Positions 37,116 to 47,469 of a DNA stretch of 64,000 nt are shown here, piece after piece. The notes below the pieces were generated by a model. That model searched no databases. It was given only the letters and a program-made list of their open reading frames with translations, and was not told the origin of the DNA. Source of the stretch: CAVXUB01 sp963764805. GTDB lineage: Bacteria > Actinomycetota > Acidimicrobiia > Acidimicrobiales > Bog-793. Numbering within the stretch: position 1 is the stretch's first letter; each line of letters begins with the position of its first letter. Location of the stretch: assembly GCA_963764805.1 (NCBI GenBank), contig CAVXUB010000001.1, positions 682,001 to 746,000 of the forward strand. Reading direction: 5' to 3'. A program made the position numbers and the translations under genes.

Positions 37116-39648
37116 ATGGGATTGCTAGGCAAAGCGGGCCGGTTCTCGGCCGCGCTCGCCGCCGCCACGGCGGTCAGCGCCACGGCGGTAGTCATATCGG
37201 GCGGGGCGCCAAGCGGTGCAGTTAGCGGAGCGGGGGGCGCAGCAGCCACTGCAGCAGCTCAGGCGCCCCAGTCGAACGTCACCTGCGTCCTCGGCAACGG
37301 GGTGAAGCACGTCGTCGAGATCACGTTCGACAACGTGCACTTCAACCGGGACAACCCGAACGTGCCCTCGGACCTGGAGATGATGCCCAACCTGCTCGAC
37401 TTCATCGAGGGCCACGGCACGTTGCTCTCCAACAACCACACCCCTCTCATCGCCCATACCGCCGACGACACATTGACCACCTTCACGGGCCTCTACGGCG
37501 ACCGGCAGGGCATGGGGATCAGCAACAGCTTCCAGACATACAACCCCAACGGGACGACCGACCCGGCGTCGTCGTTCGCCTACTGGACTGACCCGATCTA
37601 CGACACGGCCTCCAAGCCGACCCCCGGCCACGACACCCATCCCTCGATGGTGTACTCACCGGTACCGCCTGCGACGGCCTCTCCCCCCGTGTCGCCGAAC
37701 AAGATCGCGCCCGCCCCGTGGGTTCCCTTCACCCGGGCAGGTTGCAACGTCGGTGAGGTGGCGACGACCAACATGGAGCTCGAGAACACGAACGTCGACA
37801 TCCCCAAGGTCTTCGGCCCACACTCGCCAGAGGCGAAGCAGCTCGCGGCCGATCCCGATCCCTACAAGGATCCTGAGGCGGCGGACTACAACGGGATCGG
37901 TGTGCACTGCGCGGCGGGTGCTTCCTTCTGCGCCGATGCGGAGGCCGTGAAGTACGGCGAGAAGCACAAGACGCACACCGAGGTTCCGGACCTGCTGCCC
38001 ACCGAGCCCGGGGGCTACAAGGGCTTCGATGCCCTGTTCGGCCACCGCTACGTGGCGCCCCAGATGGGCGCCGGCAAGACCAACCTGCGGCACCACGGCT
38101 TCCCCGTGACCAACTCCAAGGGCAACCTCGTCGACCTGTTCGGCAACGAGATCGACGGTGCCTTCACCAATAATCAGCCCGGGTTCCCCGGCTTCGGCGG
38201 GATCAACGCCGCCCAGACGCTGGCGTACATGGCCGACATGCAGGAGTCGGGCGTGCCCGTCACCTTCGGCTACATCGCCGACATCCACGGCAACGCCAAC
38301 ATCCCGGGCCTGACGGCGTGCAACAACGCCCCCTCGGCTCTCGGCTCGGGTAGCGCCTGCTACATCGAGCAGGCCCAGTACTACAACGAGGCGTTCGGCC
38401 TGTTCTTCAAGCGGCTCTACTCCGACGGGATCACGCCGAAGAACTCGCTGTTCATCTTCAGTGCGGACGAGGGCGATCACGAGGCAGGAGCAAACGTGGG
38501 CCGCGCCATCCAGCCGAGCCCGGCCAACTGCGACGGCGCCGTCGTGAGCGGGCTCGTCGTCACTCCGGACGTGGAGTGCACGTACCCTGCGGGGAGTTTC
38601 GGGGAGCTGGACGGCAACATCACGGGCCTGCTCGCCACTCAGAAGGGCGACACGACACCGTTCTCCCTGGAGGACGACACGGCTCCCGAGTTCTACGTGA
38701 CCGGCGACCCCGCCTACGACAACCCGGCCGTCCGCCAACTCGAGCGGGACGCCGGGTCTGTCACCGCCTCCAACCCCTATGCCGGCGGCACGCAGACCGT
38801 GGACAACTACCTCGCCGACCGGACGGAGATGGCGATCCTCCACATGGTTGACGCCGACCCCGCCCGCACGCCGACCTTCGCCATGTTCGCCAAGCCCGAC
38901 TACTACCTGTCGAGCGGGCCGGCGTCGTGCAGCGGATCGTGCGTGACCCAGAACGACTCCTATGCCTGGGACCACGGTGATTACGCGGCCGAGATCAACA
39001 ACAACTGGCTCGGCATCGTCGGGCCGGGCGTGGCCAACCTCGGCCTCGACGGCTCGGACGCCTCGCAGGGCCCGAACAGCGCCGGTCCCAACAGCGGCCA
39101 GGAGAACGACGTCCAGCAGGCACAGGCCAACAGCGGGACGTGGATCGACGAGACGGACATCCGTCCCACGCTGATGTTCCTCGCCGGGCTGAAGGACGAC
39201 TACACCGAGGACGGGCGGGTGATCACCGAGGTGCTGACATCGGTTCCGGCCACCCTGGCGGCCAAGGGGGTGGATGCTCTCGCCACCTGCTACAAGCAGG
39301 TCAACGCGAGCACCGGCTCGTTCGGCACCTACACGCTGCAGGCGGCCACAGCGGCGATGAAGAGCAGTTCCAGCAATGACTCGACCTACCTGCAGACGGT
39401 CGTCGCCTTGTCGGAGCTCGAGCATGCCCGAGACTTCCTGACCAACCAGATCAAGCACCAGCTCTGGGGCGCCGAGTTCGCCGGGCGGGCGATCACGCCC
39501 GGCCACGTGAGCAACGAGACGGCCTTCTGCCAGTACCTGATCAGCCAGGCGCAGTACCTCGCCGGCAACACGGGCGCCGTCGAGCGCGCAACACGTGTCG
39601 TCGCAGACGTCGGCTCAGCTCGCCGCCTTCGAGGCGAAGGCGAGCTAG
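37116..39648 (+). CDS. Secreted alkaline-phosphatase-superfamily protein (frameshift near 39580)
   Basis: Exported protein of about 844 residues. The signal peptide covers about 1-48. The AlkP-superfamily core is recognisable: ITFDNVHFNRDNP (metal Asp), NNHTPLIAHTADDTLTTFTG (nucleophile region with Thr/Ser), FSADEGDHEAG and AWDHGDYAAEINNNW (metal Asp/His). This fits a phosphodiesterase or sulfatase-like hydrolase, substrate unknown. Several Cys pairs suggest disulfides. The open frame continues to 39764, but the tail after NTGA is out of frame. One frame over gives SAQHVSSQTSAQLAAFEA and a TAG at 39646-39648, which avoids overlap with the next gene. GGAGGA precedes the ATG. Confidence 0.8.
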
Positions 39649-39697
39649 CCGGAGGCGTGGGGCCGGCGCTGCTTCCTCCGGGGAGTGGCGCCGGCTC

Positions 39698-40657
39698 TCA
39701 ACCGAGGGAGGCGAGGATCTCCGACTCCTGCTCGGCCGACATGATCCCGGTGTGTTCCCTGTAGGCGCCGCCGGCACGTGCCGCCGCAGCCCACTCGAGC
39801 GTGTCGGCAGCCGTCTCCTCCACAGGACGCCACGACAGACCGAGGTTGATCGCCCGGGAGGGATCGGCCGTCATCAGCGACCAACCGTCGTGCTCCCCGT
39901 CCGACAACGGCAACAGCTCGTGCTCGCTGTCGAAGCGCACGTCGAGGTCGCTCCTGCCGACGCCGGCGCCGATCCTCTGCAGCATCTCCTCGAAACTCAT
40001 CGCCGGCCAAGGCGCCACCGTGTGCACCGCTCCCGCCCACTGCTGGCCGAGGAGCGCGACGATGAAGCCCGCCAGGTCCCGCACGTCTATCACCTGGATC
40101 GGCTGCTCGGGGCGTGGGCCGAGCATCCTGCCGCCCCTGGCGACGCGTTCGACCCAGTAGGTGAATCGGTGGGTCGGATCGTTCGGGCCGACGATGTAGC
40201 CGGGCCGGATCAGGACGCTGCGATCGGCCCCGAAGAGCTCGGCCGCAGTCAGTTCGCAGCCCACCTTCAGCTCGCCGTAGAGCTCGAGCTGGAACGTCTC
40301 CTCGTAGGAGGGAGGGAGCAGCGGCGCCTCCTCGGTGAAGTCGCGCGGAGTCGTCGCTGGATAGACGCTGACGCTGGAGACGAAGGCATACAGGCCGGCC
40401 CGCTTGCCCAGTGCTTCGTGCAAGGACCGCACATGGCGAGGAAGGTAGGCACAGGTGTCGAAGGTGGCTTCCCACTCGCCGTGCGCGAGGGCCGAGAGGT
40501 CCTCGTTGCGGTCGCCCCTCAGGTGCTCGGCGCCTGGGAACAGACCGGGATTCGTGAGGCCACGATTGAACATCGTGACGTCGTGCCCTGCTGCCAACGC
40601 CTGCTCGACCACATGACGGCCGAGGAAGGACGACCCGCCCACGACGAGGATTCGCAT
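39698..40657 (-). CDS. NAD-dependent epimerase/dehydratase (extended SDR)
   Basis: Rossmann-fold protein of 319 residues with the N-terminal nucleotide motif VVGGSSFLGRHVVEQAL. A strand LYAFVSSVSVYP and the later RPGYIVGPNDPTHRF follow the pattern of atypical extended SDRs. A catalytic YxxxK is seen as YGELKVGCE. The substrate is probably a sugar nucleotide or related compound and cannot be named. It is a single gene between the secreted AlkP-like gene and the Ser/Thr kinase gene, with no clear operon partner. Confidence 0.87.
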   Translation of the reverse strand: MRILVVGGSSFLGRHVVEQALAAGHDVTMFNRGLTNPGLFPGAEHLRGDRNEDLSALAHGEWEATFDTCAYLPRHVRSLHEALGKRAGLYAFVSSVSVYPATTPRDFTEEAPLLPPSYEETFQLELYGELKVGCELTAAELFGADRSVLIRPGYIVGPNDPTHRFTYWVERVARGGRMLGPRPEQPIQVIDVRDLAGFIVALLGQQWAGAVHTVAPWPAMSFEEMLQRIGAGVGRSDLDVRFDSEHELLPLSDGEHDGWSLMTADPSRAINLGLSWRPVEETAADTLEWAAAARAGGAYREHTGIMSAEQESEILASLG

Positions 40658-40760
40658 CCCGACGACGTTACCCGCTGTGTCGCATCGGCCGGCTGGCGCT
40701 GGCTGGCGCTTGCTGGTCCGCCTGCTCTTGCTAGCCGCCCGCCCGCCGCCGCCTGGTCCG

Positions 40761-42299
40761 CTAGCCGCCGCCTGGCCCGCCCCCGCCCGGCCCGCCGCCT
40801 CCCGGTCCGCCGCCGCCGGGCCCGCCGCCTCCTGACGATCGAGCAGGTATCGCCACGCCGAGAGTGGTGCTCATCTGCTGGATCGTTGTCCACACCGCAG
40901 TAGCCGTCGCCCCACTGATGCCACCGTTCGACTGCTGCTGGTAGAAGGCCCGTACAAGGTCGCGAAACTGCCGCTCGACGTCCGAGTGGCTCTGGGCGAA
41001 GACGGTCTGGGTGAGGTGGTCGGAAAGCGACGACGCTGCTTGCTGCGTCACAGTGCCTGCGCGCTCGCCTTGTGTGAGCGCACCGATGAAGTCCGCCGCT
41101 TCGCCCGAGAGCGTGACAGGAACAGTGGTGTTGGGCGGTGCAGTGGTGGTGGTCGTGGTCGAGGTTGTCGTCGTGCTCGGCTTGGTCGTCGTCGACGGCT
41201 TAGGTGCCGTGGTGGGTGTAGTGGTCGAGGCGGCATGACGGACCGTGGTCGTCGTGCTGAGATGCCGAGCCGGCGCGGCAGCGAAGAGGGCGTGGCCCAG
41301 CAGCAAGCCGGCCAGCAGAAGCAATGGAACGGCAAGGATCGCGGCCACGATCGGCCAGCGGCGCCTTCGCGGCACAGCCACGATCGGCACCACGGCGGTT
41401 CCGTCGGCTGGTCCTTCCTCGTCGAGGCGCACCGCGTTGAGAAGTGGACCAGCGGCGCCGGGTCGCGCCAGTGTCTCCAGGAAGTCGGCGGCTTCGCCTG
41501 CTGTGGGCCTGCTCGCCGGGAGGCGCGCCGTCATCGCACGCAGGAGAAGGCGCCACTGGGGAGAGATCCCGCGCGGCAGTACCGGCTCGGCGTGCAGGCG
41601 AGTGGCGACGATCTCCGCGGGGGTGCCTTGCGCCGCGGGCGTGCCGCCGAGCACCTCCGCCAGCACCAGCCCCAGGGCATAGACGTCGGTCGCCGGACCG
41701 ACCTCCCCGCCGGTCATCTGCTCGGGGGCGGCATAGGCGACGGTCCCGACCACGTTTCCCGTGAGGGTGTAGCCGGAGGAATCCACGGCGCGGGCGACAC
41801 CGAAGTCGGCGAGGCGCGGCCGTCCCTCTGTGTCGACGAGGATGTTCGCCGGCTTGATGTCACGGTGCACGACGCCCCGGGAGTGCACGTAGTCGAGCGC
41901 CACCGCGATGCCGGCACCGATCCCGGCCACGACTTCCGGCGTGCGTTCCACCCGGCTGAAGAAACCGAGCAGGTTGCCCCCCTCGACGTAATCCATGATC
42001 AAGTAGTCGTCGTCGCCGTCGACGCCCGCGTCGAGGATGCGCACGAGATTCGGATGATCGAGGCGGGCAAGGATCTTCACCTCCTCGGCGAAGCGGCGGC
42101 GGTCCGCCACCGGCGAGCCGCCGAGCATCTTGATCGCGACGATCCGGTCGAGCCTCTCGTCGTGGCCCCTGAAGACGCTCGCCATGCCGCCACGACCGAT
42201 CAGGCCGCCCATCCGGTAGCGACCGCCGAGCAGCCTGCCGCCCGCAGCTTCGCCTTCAGGCGTGACAGATGGGGCAGGTCGGGTCGTTGGCTCGGTCAT
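40761..42299 (-). CDS. Transmembrane Ser/Thr protein kinase (PknB-like)
   Basis: Receptor-type kinase of 512 residues. The kinase domain covers about 25-285: GRGGMASVFRG P-loop, AIKML Lys, the catalytic loop HRDIKPANIL, DFGVA, and APEQMTGG. One membrane helix (about 325-345) and a Thr/Ser-rich linker with TTTTTT tracts lead to an external domain of about 100 residues (SGEAADFIGALTQGE onward), then a tail of five GGGGP repeats. The external domain is not PASTA-like, so the signal is unknown. Transcribed alone. The GGGGP tail is encoded by a GC-rich repeat where frame errors would be easy to make. Confidence 0.92.
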   Translation of the reverse strand: MTEPTTRPAPSVTPEGEAAGGRLLGGRYRMGGLIGRGGMASVFRGHDERLDRIVAIKMLGGSPVADRRRFAEEVKILARLDHPNLVRILDAGVDGDDDYLIMDYVEGGNLLGFFSRVERTPEVVAGIGAGIAVALDYVHSRGVVHRDIKPANILVDTEGRPRLADFGVARAVDSSGYTLTGNVVGTVAYAAPEQMTGGEVGPATDVYALGLVLAEVLGGTPAAQGTPAEIVATRLHAEPVLPRGISPQWRLLLRAMTARLPASRPTAGEAADFLETLARPGAAGPLLNAVRLDEEGPADGTAVVPIVAVPRRRRWPIVAAILAVPLLLLAGLLLGHALFAAAPARHLSTTTTVRHAASTTTPTTAPKPSTTTKPSTTTTSTTTTTTAPPNTTVPVTLSGEAADFIGALTQGERAGTVTQQAASSLSDHLTQTVFAQSHSDVERQFRDLVRAFYQQQSNGGISGATATAVWTTIQQMSTTLGVAIPARSSGGGGPGGGGPGGGGPGGGGPGGG

Positions 42300-42424
42300 G
42301 GATGCGGAAGGGGCCTACGAGCGGGCGCGCGTCGGCAGGCCTCGAAGACGGAGAACCTTACCCATAGCTGCCGATGCCTCAAACCATGAGGAGAGCGTCG
42401 GATCCGTAAGTCAACAAGGGTCCG

Positions 42425-43453
42425 TCAGCCCAACAACCAGCCCCGCAACGCTCGTGCAGCCTCGAAACGCTCCGCACCGCCCCAATCCTCCAAGTCCCAG
42501 ATCATCTGCACCGGGTCGGCGAGCCGCAGATCCAGGCCGTCCCTATCAGCGATGAGAGGCGGCGTCGGAAAGATCGAGGGATCTACCGGTTCCCGGATGA
42601 TCACGTTGGCGTCGCCACGTCCCTGCGCCTCCACCAGCCCAAGCCTGGACAGCCGCAATTGAGCAAAGGCGACCTCGGTCGCCAAGTACGCGATCACGAT
42701 CGTCGGTGATCGGCAGGGTGCGAGCGTTTCGCTTCCCACGTCAGCTGACAGCGCCAGCCGCTCCGGCTCGACCCGGCGGGCGAGGGCCCCCGCCGCCTGG
42801 GCTACCGGGCCCCGGGTGGAGAAGTAGCGCTCGGAGCCACCAGGGCCCCCGTACTCGTCCAGGAATCGGTCGAGCAGCGCCGGCCTGTCCACCGACCACT
42901 CGGCGTGGGCGATCTTCTCGACCAGGTTCAGCTCCGCCAGCTGGCCGAGCACCTGTGAGGCGCGCGGCTGGCTGACGCCCGCCTTGGTGGCGAGGATGGT
43001 CGTCTTCGTCTGCTCCCGGTCATCGCCGCAGGCGATCAGCGTCCGGACGATCGCCCACGAACCAGCGCCCCGCGGCAGGGACTGGCGAGACGGCTTGGGC
43101 GGGTAGTAGGTGCGGCGCTGACGGAGGCGCAGCCGCGGTCCGCGGATGTCGTAGTTGCCTTGGTTGTCCGCCCACGACCATCCAGCCTTGATCAGGGCCA
43201 CACCGAGCGGAGGTGAGATGTAGGGGGCGACGAGCAGGGGCAGGCCGTATGGGGCGAGCAGACGATGAAGCTCGCCGAGCTCCCGAACTTCACCTGTCTC
43301 CGGCGCCCGGGTCCGCTCCTCCAACGCCAGGCGAAGAGCCGGTTCGCCGTCCGCCACGATCTCGATTACACCGGCCGGCGCGCCGGGATCTCCCGCAACC
43401 AGCGAGGCGTTCACGTCGGCTTCCCGTATGTGGTCGAGGACGGTGGTGAGCAT
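42425..43453 (-). CDS. HTH-containing protein, AbiEi-antitoxin-like (orphan)
   Basis: Protein of 342 residues. The ATG of MLTTVLDHIREADVNAS is chosen as start because the frame upstream to 43621 runs into the divergent GNAT gene. The N-terminal half (APYISPPLGVALIKAGWSWADN and then YDIRGPRLRLRQRR) precedes a winged helix-turn-helix (TKAGVSQPRASQVLGQLAEL, about 165-190). A C-terminal part contains YFSTRGPVAQAAG and VIAYLATEVAFAQ. This pattern is common in actinobacterial AbiEi-like or MarR-like proteins. No AbiEii-type toxin gene is adjacent. Function may be transcriptional control, and a role in a type IV toxin-antitoxin pair is unproven. Confidence 0.7.
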   Translation of the reverse strand: MLTTVLDHIREADVNASLVAGDPGAPAGVIEIVADGEPALRLALEERTRAPETGEVRELGELHRLLAPYGLPLLVAPYISPPLGVALIKAGWSWADNQGNYDIRGPRLRLRQRRTYYPPKPSRQSLPRGAGSWAIVRTLIACGDDREQTKTTILATKAGVSQPRASQVLGQLAELNLVEKIAHAEWSVDRPALLDRFLDEYGGPGGSERYFSTRGPVAQAAGALARRVEPERLALSADVGSETLAPCRSPTIVIAYLATEVAFAQLRLSRLGLVEAQGRGDANVIIREPVDPSIFPTPPLIADRDGLDLRLADPVQMIWDLEDWGGAERFEAARALRGWLLG

Positions 43454-43582
43454 CGCCGCCCAAGGATAAGCATGCCGCTTATGCCGAAGTTCGAAGGCCT
43501 CCTTGTCCGTGGGTGGCCGGGCGCCCCCGGCACCGCCCGGGAAGGTCCCCGACGGGTACCGGGCGTGATGTATCAAGGAGTC

Positions 43583-44053
43583 ATGACGATCACGCTCCGC
43601 CCGTTGAAAGCAGCTGATCACGACGCGATCTTCCTGATGATGCAGGATCCCGAGTCAATCCGGATGGCCGCATTCACGGCCGACGACCCATCCGACCGGG
43701 CGATGTTCGACGAGCACATGGCGAGGATCTCGGCGCGGAAGGACGTGACCAACCGCCTGATCGAGGAGGACGGGCGGATGGCAGGGACCGTCGCCGCCTT
43801 CATGGCCGACGGGATGACGGAGATCACCTACTGGATCGATCGCCGCTACTGGGGGCGAGGTATAGCCAGCACCGCACTGGCACTTCTCCTGGAGATCGTC
43901 GACAGCCGTCCGATCCGGGCGCGCGCCGCCAGCGACAATGCCGCCTCGTTGCGGGTGCTGGAGAAGGCCGGCTTCCGGGTCGTCGGGACGGACGTCGGTT
44001 TCGCCGCCGGGCGGGGGACGGAGATCGAGGAGACGATCCTCGAGCTCACCTGA
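43583..44053 (+). CDS. GNAT-family N-acetyltransferase
   Basis: Acetyltransferase of 156 residues with the RimJ/RimL-type pattern: MTITLRPLKAADHDAIFLMM at the start, the acetyl-CoA loop DRRYWGRGIASTALALLLE, and ASDNAASLRVLEKAGFRV. The target is unknown. The start is the ATG at 43583; another in-frame ATG lies at 43568, and AAGGAG between them is only 2 nt from the later ATG, so either is possible. Divergent from the HTH gene. Confidence 0.88.
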   Translation: MTITLRPLKAADHDAIFLMMQDPESIRMAAFTADDPSDRAMFDEHMARISARKDVTNRLIEEDGRMAGTVAAFMADGMTEITYWIDRRYWGRGIASTALALLLEIVDSRPIRARAASDNAASLRVLEKAGFRVVGTDVGFAAGRGTEIEETILELT

Positions 44054-44139
44054 AGTGGGTCAGTCGCACGGGATTGGTAAGGCCGTTGCCGGCTGTCAGC
44101 TGGAAGCGTGGGCACGGCCGCCCTGGGTAGTAACAACCC

Positions 44140-45036
44140 ATGGCACGCTCTTCCCTGGCCGAACGCGAGCAGAAGAGGTCAACTGCCGCCCGACACCGTT
44201 CGTCACCGGGAGGGTCGGCCGGCGCCGTCTCGACCCGCGTCGAGCAAAGCGCCTGGGTCCGGTGGATGGCCCGGGCGGGGCTCGCCGCCCGCGGGGTGGT
44301 CTATATAGTGCTTGCGTTCCTTGCCGCCGACATCGCCGCCCGTGGCGGGTCGCCGGCGCCGACGAGCGGCGAGGGTGCCGTGCAGGAGGTGGGCCGCCAG
44401 CCCGCCGGTCCGCTGCTGTTGACGGTGTTGGCGGCTGGCTTTGCCTGCTACAGCGCTTGGCGTCTGGTGCAGGCCGTGACCGGTCGTGACAAGCCGGGCA
44501 AGCCCGGCAACGGCTGGGTCAGGATCGGATGGCTGGCGATCTGCGCCCTCTACGCCAGCCTTTGCGTGAGAGCGATCGGATTCCTCGCTTCCAGCAGTAA
44601 CGGTTCGAGCAGTGGCGGCCAGAGCAAGAGCCGTGCCTGGGCGGCCACTGTGATGGGCTGGCCGGGGGGACGGGTGTTGCTGTTCATAGGTGGGCTTGCA
44701 ATCTTGGGCGGAGGCGTGGCGCTCGGGGTGTGGGGGATCGCCCACGACTACGAGAAGCAGCTTCGACTCGAAGGACGGACCCCACTGATCCGTACGCTCC
44801 CGAGGATTCTCGGTGCCGCCGGAGACGTCGCCCGCGGAGGTGTCGCCGTACTGGTTGCCGCCTATCTCCTGCGGGCTGCGGTAGACGGCCGTGCGTCGGC
44901 TGTCAAGACTGCCGACCAGGCGCTGCTCACGTTCACCCACAATGGATACGGAGTGGCGCTGATCGCCGTGATCGCCGCCGGCCTGCTCAGCTTCGCCGCC
45001 TACTCGTTCTTCGAAACGTGGCTGCGCAAGCTCTGA
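44140..45036 (+). CDS. DUF1206 integral membrane protein
   Basis: Membrane protein of 298 residues with six helices in three similar hairpins, each started by an ARAGLAARGVVY-, GRVLLFIGGLAI- or VARGGVAVLVAAY-like segment. This threefold pattern is typical of DUF1206. The first 30 residues are basic and disordered. Charged loops between helices include KPGKPGNG and HDYEKQLRLEG. The function of the family is unknown, although it is widespread in Actinobacteria and some other phyla. It lies upstream of the convergent tRNA-Ser(GGA). Confidence 0.87.
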   Translation: MARSSLAEREQKRSTAARHRSSPGGSAGAVSTRVEQSAWVRWMARAGLAARGVVYIVLAFLAADIAARGGSPAPTSGEGAVQEVGRQPAGPLLLTVLAAGFACYSAWRLVQAVTGRDKPGKPGNGWVRIGWLAICALYASLCVRAIGFLASSSNGSSSGGQSKSRAWAATVMGWPGGRVLLFIGGLAILGGGVALGVWGIAHDYEKQLRLEGRTPLIRTLPRILGAAGDVARGGVAVLVAAYLLRAAVDGRASAVKTADQALLTFTHNGYGVALIAVIAAGLLSFAAYSFFETWLRKL

Positions 45037-45107
45037 CGTCCTCCCAGACCCCGTCCCTTGCCCGACGTATCGGTCGACAACGGCGACGACCTCGAGGAAT
45101 GCCGGAC

Positions 45108-45196
<89 letters not shown>

Positions 45197-45226
45197 GGTG
45201 GTCCCGAAACGCTATCTTGTCCTGTA

Positions 45227-45358
45227 GGCGCTGCCGTGCGCAGCAGCCGGGTTCTGCGCAACAGGACACCGTGAACTGAGTCAGGGCCGGAAGGCAGCAG
45301 CTCTCAGCGGGCCGTCATGTGTGCCGCAGTCGACCTGGCTGTTGCGCCCGGCAGCGCC
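45227..45358 (+). ncRNA. ffs: Bacterial small SRP RNA (4.5S type)
   Basis: RNA scaffold of the signal recognition particle that binds Ffh. The conserved domain IV is clear: GTGAAC at 45271, GTCAGGGCCGGAAGGCAGCA spanning about 45279-45299, then the complementary side with GGGCCG and GTGTGCCGCAGTC. The outer helix is perfect over 10 bp: 45227-45236 (ggcgctgccg) pairs with 45349-45358 (cggcagcgcc). It continues inward with GCGCAGCAGCC against GGCTGTTGCGC. The fold gives a single long hairpin of about 132 nt without an Alu domain. It precedes dnaX as in many bacteria. Confidence 0.93.
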
Positions 45359-45478
45359 TCCTGCGTCTCCTCCGTCTCTTGCCGTTGAGCAGCAGGCGTG
45401 CGCCAGAGCGAGCAGCGAGTGCCTAAAGTCGGCGCATCATGACCGCAGCCGACCCGACCGAGGATTCACCGCCGACGA

Positions 45479-47466
45479 GTGCCGCGCAGCCCGCGGTCGC
45501 CGGTGAGCACATCGCAGCCCGGGTCGCCGGCGGCTGCGCCGCCACAGTGGCAGTCGTTGTACCGGCGGTACCGACCGCAGCGTTTTGACGAGGTGCGCGG
45601 GCAGGACCACGTCACGCTGGCTCTGCGCCATGCCGTGCGGGACGGGAAGGTGGCGCACGCCTACCTGTTCAGCGGTCCCCGGGGCACAGGCAAGACCTCG
45701 ACCGCCCGCATCCTCGCCAAGGCGCTCAACTGCACGGCGCCGAGCGACGGCGAGCCCTGCGGCGTCTGCGACTCATGCGTGGCGATCACCCGTGGTTCCT
45801 CCTTCGACGTCCACGAGCTCGACGCTGCTTCCAACAACGGCGTCGAGGCGATGCGAGATCTGGTGGCCCGGTCGTCACTCGCCACACCGGGTCGCTGGAA
45901 GGTCTACATCGTCGACGAGGTCCACATGCTCTCGACGGCGGCCTCGAACGCCCTGCTGAAGACCCTCGAGGAGCCGCCTCGCACGTCGTGTTCGTGTTGG
46001 CGACCACAGACCCGCAGAAGGTCCTGCCGACGATCCGCAGTCGCACCCAGCACTTCGAGTTCCACCTGCTGGGGACCGACACCTTGGTGGCGCTGTTGGG
46101 GGACATCGCCGCCGATGCCAAGCTCGACCTTCCCGACGACGGCTTGGAGGTGGCGGTGCGTCGTGGCCGGGGATCCGCCCGGGACGCCCTCTCGGTCCTC
46201 GACCAGGTCATGGCGGCAGGCGTGACCGACGACGAGTTGCCGGTGCTGGCCGAGCTGGTCGGCGCACTCGCCGAACGGGACACGGCCCGCGCTCTCGGCG
46301 CTGTGGCGGCAGCGGTCGAAGGAGGCCGCGACCCCCATCGACTGGCGGTTGATCTCGTGGAGGAGCTGCGGCGAGGGTTCCTTCTGATCGCTGCGCCGCA
46401 GGTGGCGGCTGGGCTGGAAGGAACGTCCGGGCTGGCCGAGGCCCCCGCCGAGCAGGTCCGGCAGCTTGGCCTCGCCCGCTGCGTGCGGGCCATCGAGACG
46501 ATCGGAGCCACCCAGGTCGACATGAGGAGTGCAGCTGATCCGCGCATCACCCTCGAGGTGGCGCTTGCGCGGTTGACCCATCCCGAAGCCGACGACTCGA
46601 CCGCCGCGCTTCTGGAAAGGGTCGAGCGGCTGGAGCGGGCCCTGAGAGAGCGCGAGGAGCGCCCGCCATCGGCCGGAGGGGCGGGTGCCGCTGCGGGTGC
46701 CGCTGCTGCCGCTGCTGCCTCAGGGCCGGCTTCTGCCGCATCTGGCACTGCACCGGGTGTCGCTCCTGCTGCCGGTAGGTGCTGCCCCCGGAGTGCTGCC
46801 CCGGAGGTGCTGCCCCGGAGGTGCGGGTGCCGGCGGTCGGAGCGCTCCGGTAGCGACGCCAGGCGACAGCACGCCGCGCTCGAGACCGGCGCTGGGTGCC
46901 TACCGGCCGTCACCAACCGCTACTGCACGACCGGCACCCACCTCCAACAGAACCGCAACATCTTCGACACCGGTGCCAGTGGCGGCCCCGGCGGTTGCGG
47001 CCCAACCGGTCGCCGGCGCGGTGACCGGCGCATCGAGCTCGCCTCCTAATCGGGACCAACTGGTGGAGGCGTGGGGCGACCACATCCTGACGGGGCTCAG
47101 GGCGAGGCTGCGGGCGATCTTCGGGGCTGGGCGTTTTGTGGGTGCTGAAGGGGCCGTGGCGATATTCGCCCTGCCCAACAAGTTCCATCTCGAGCACGCC
47201 GAACCGATGCGGGAGGAAGTGGCCGCGGCGCTGTCCCGCCATTTCGGGGTCCCGCTCAAGCTCTCCCTGGTCGTGGACGAGACCGTTGCCGCTGAGCCGG
47301 CGGCCCGGATCGAGTCCCCTCCGTCTTCCCCTTCCCGGGGAGCAGCGGAGCCCCAACCCGGGACGCCGAGTACGAGGAAGTCGGAGAGGTGATCTCGCAG
47401 GACAGCGGGGTATCGTGGGCCACGGAACGCCTGCTGCAGGCCTTCCCCGGTGCCGAGGAGGTCTGA
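45479..47466 (+). CDS. dnaX: DNA polymerase III gamma/tau subunit (three or more frameshifts)
   Basis: Clamp-loader ATPase of about 660 residues, split by indels. The first frame, from the GTG at 45479, gives SLYRRYRPQRFDEVRGQDHV, Walker A GPRGTGKTST, the Cys4 zinc region CGVCDSC with the upstream Cys, and VDEVHMLS. It continues as VVFVLATTDPQKVLPTIRSR (shift near 45980), then via an Ala/Pro-rich linker (shift near 46780) to RDQLVEAWGDHILTGLRARL. It ends after another shift near 47340 as GEVISQDSGVSWATERLL to EEV at TGA 47464-47466. None of the shifts is at an E. coli-type slippery site, so they are likely errors. ebfC and recR follow. Confidence 0.92.
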
Positions 47467-47469
47467 CCC

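Noticed and set aside
37656..39506. A 616-residue minus-strand frame opposite the AlkP-like gene
   Set aside because: Val/Gly/Arg-rich shadow of a strongly coding plus-strand gene, with no family similarity.
42300..43621. Complete AbiE-type toxin-antitoxin pair
   Set aside because: Only the antitoxin-like gene is present; neighbours are a kinase and a GNAT.
45479..47466. Programmed frameshifting in dnaX
   Set aside because: Shifts occur inside the ATPase domain and linkers, not at an A/T-rich slippery sequence with a stem-loop, and neighbouring genes show the same kind of breaks.
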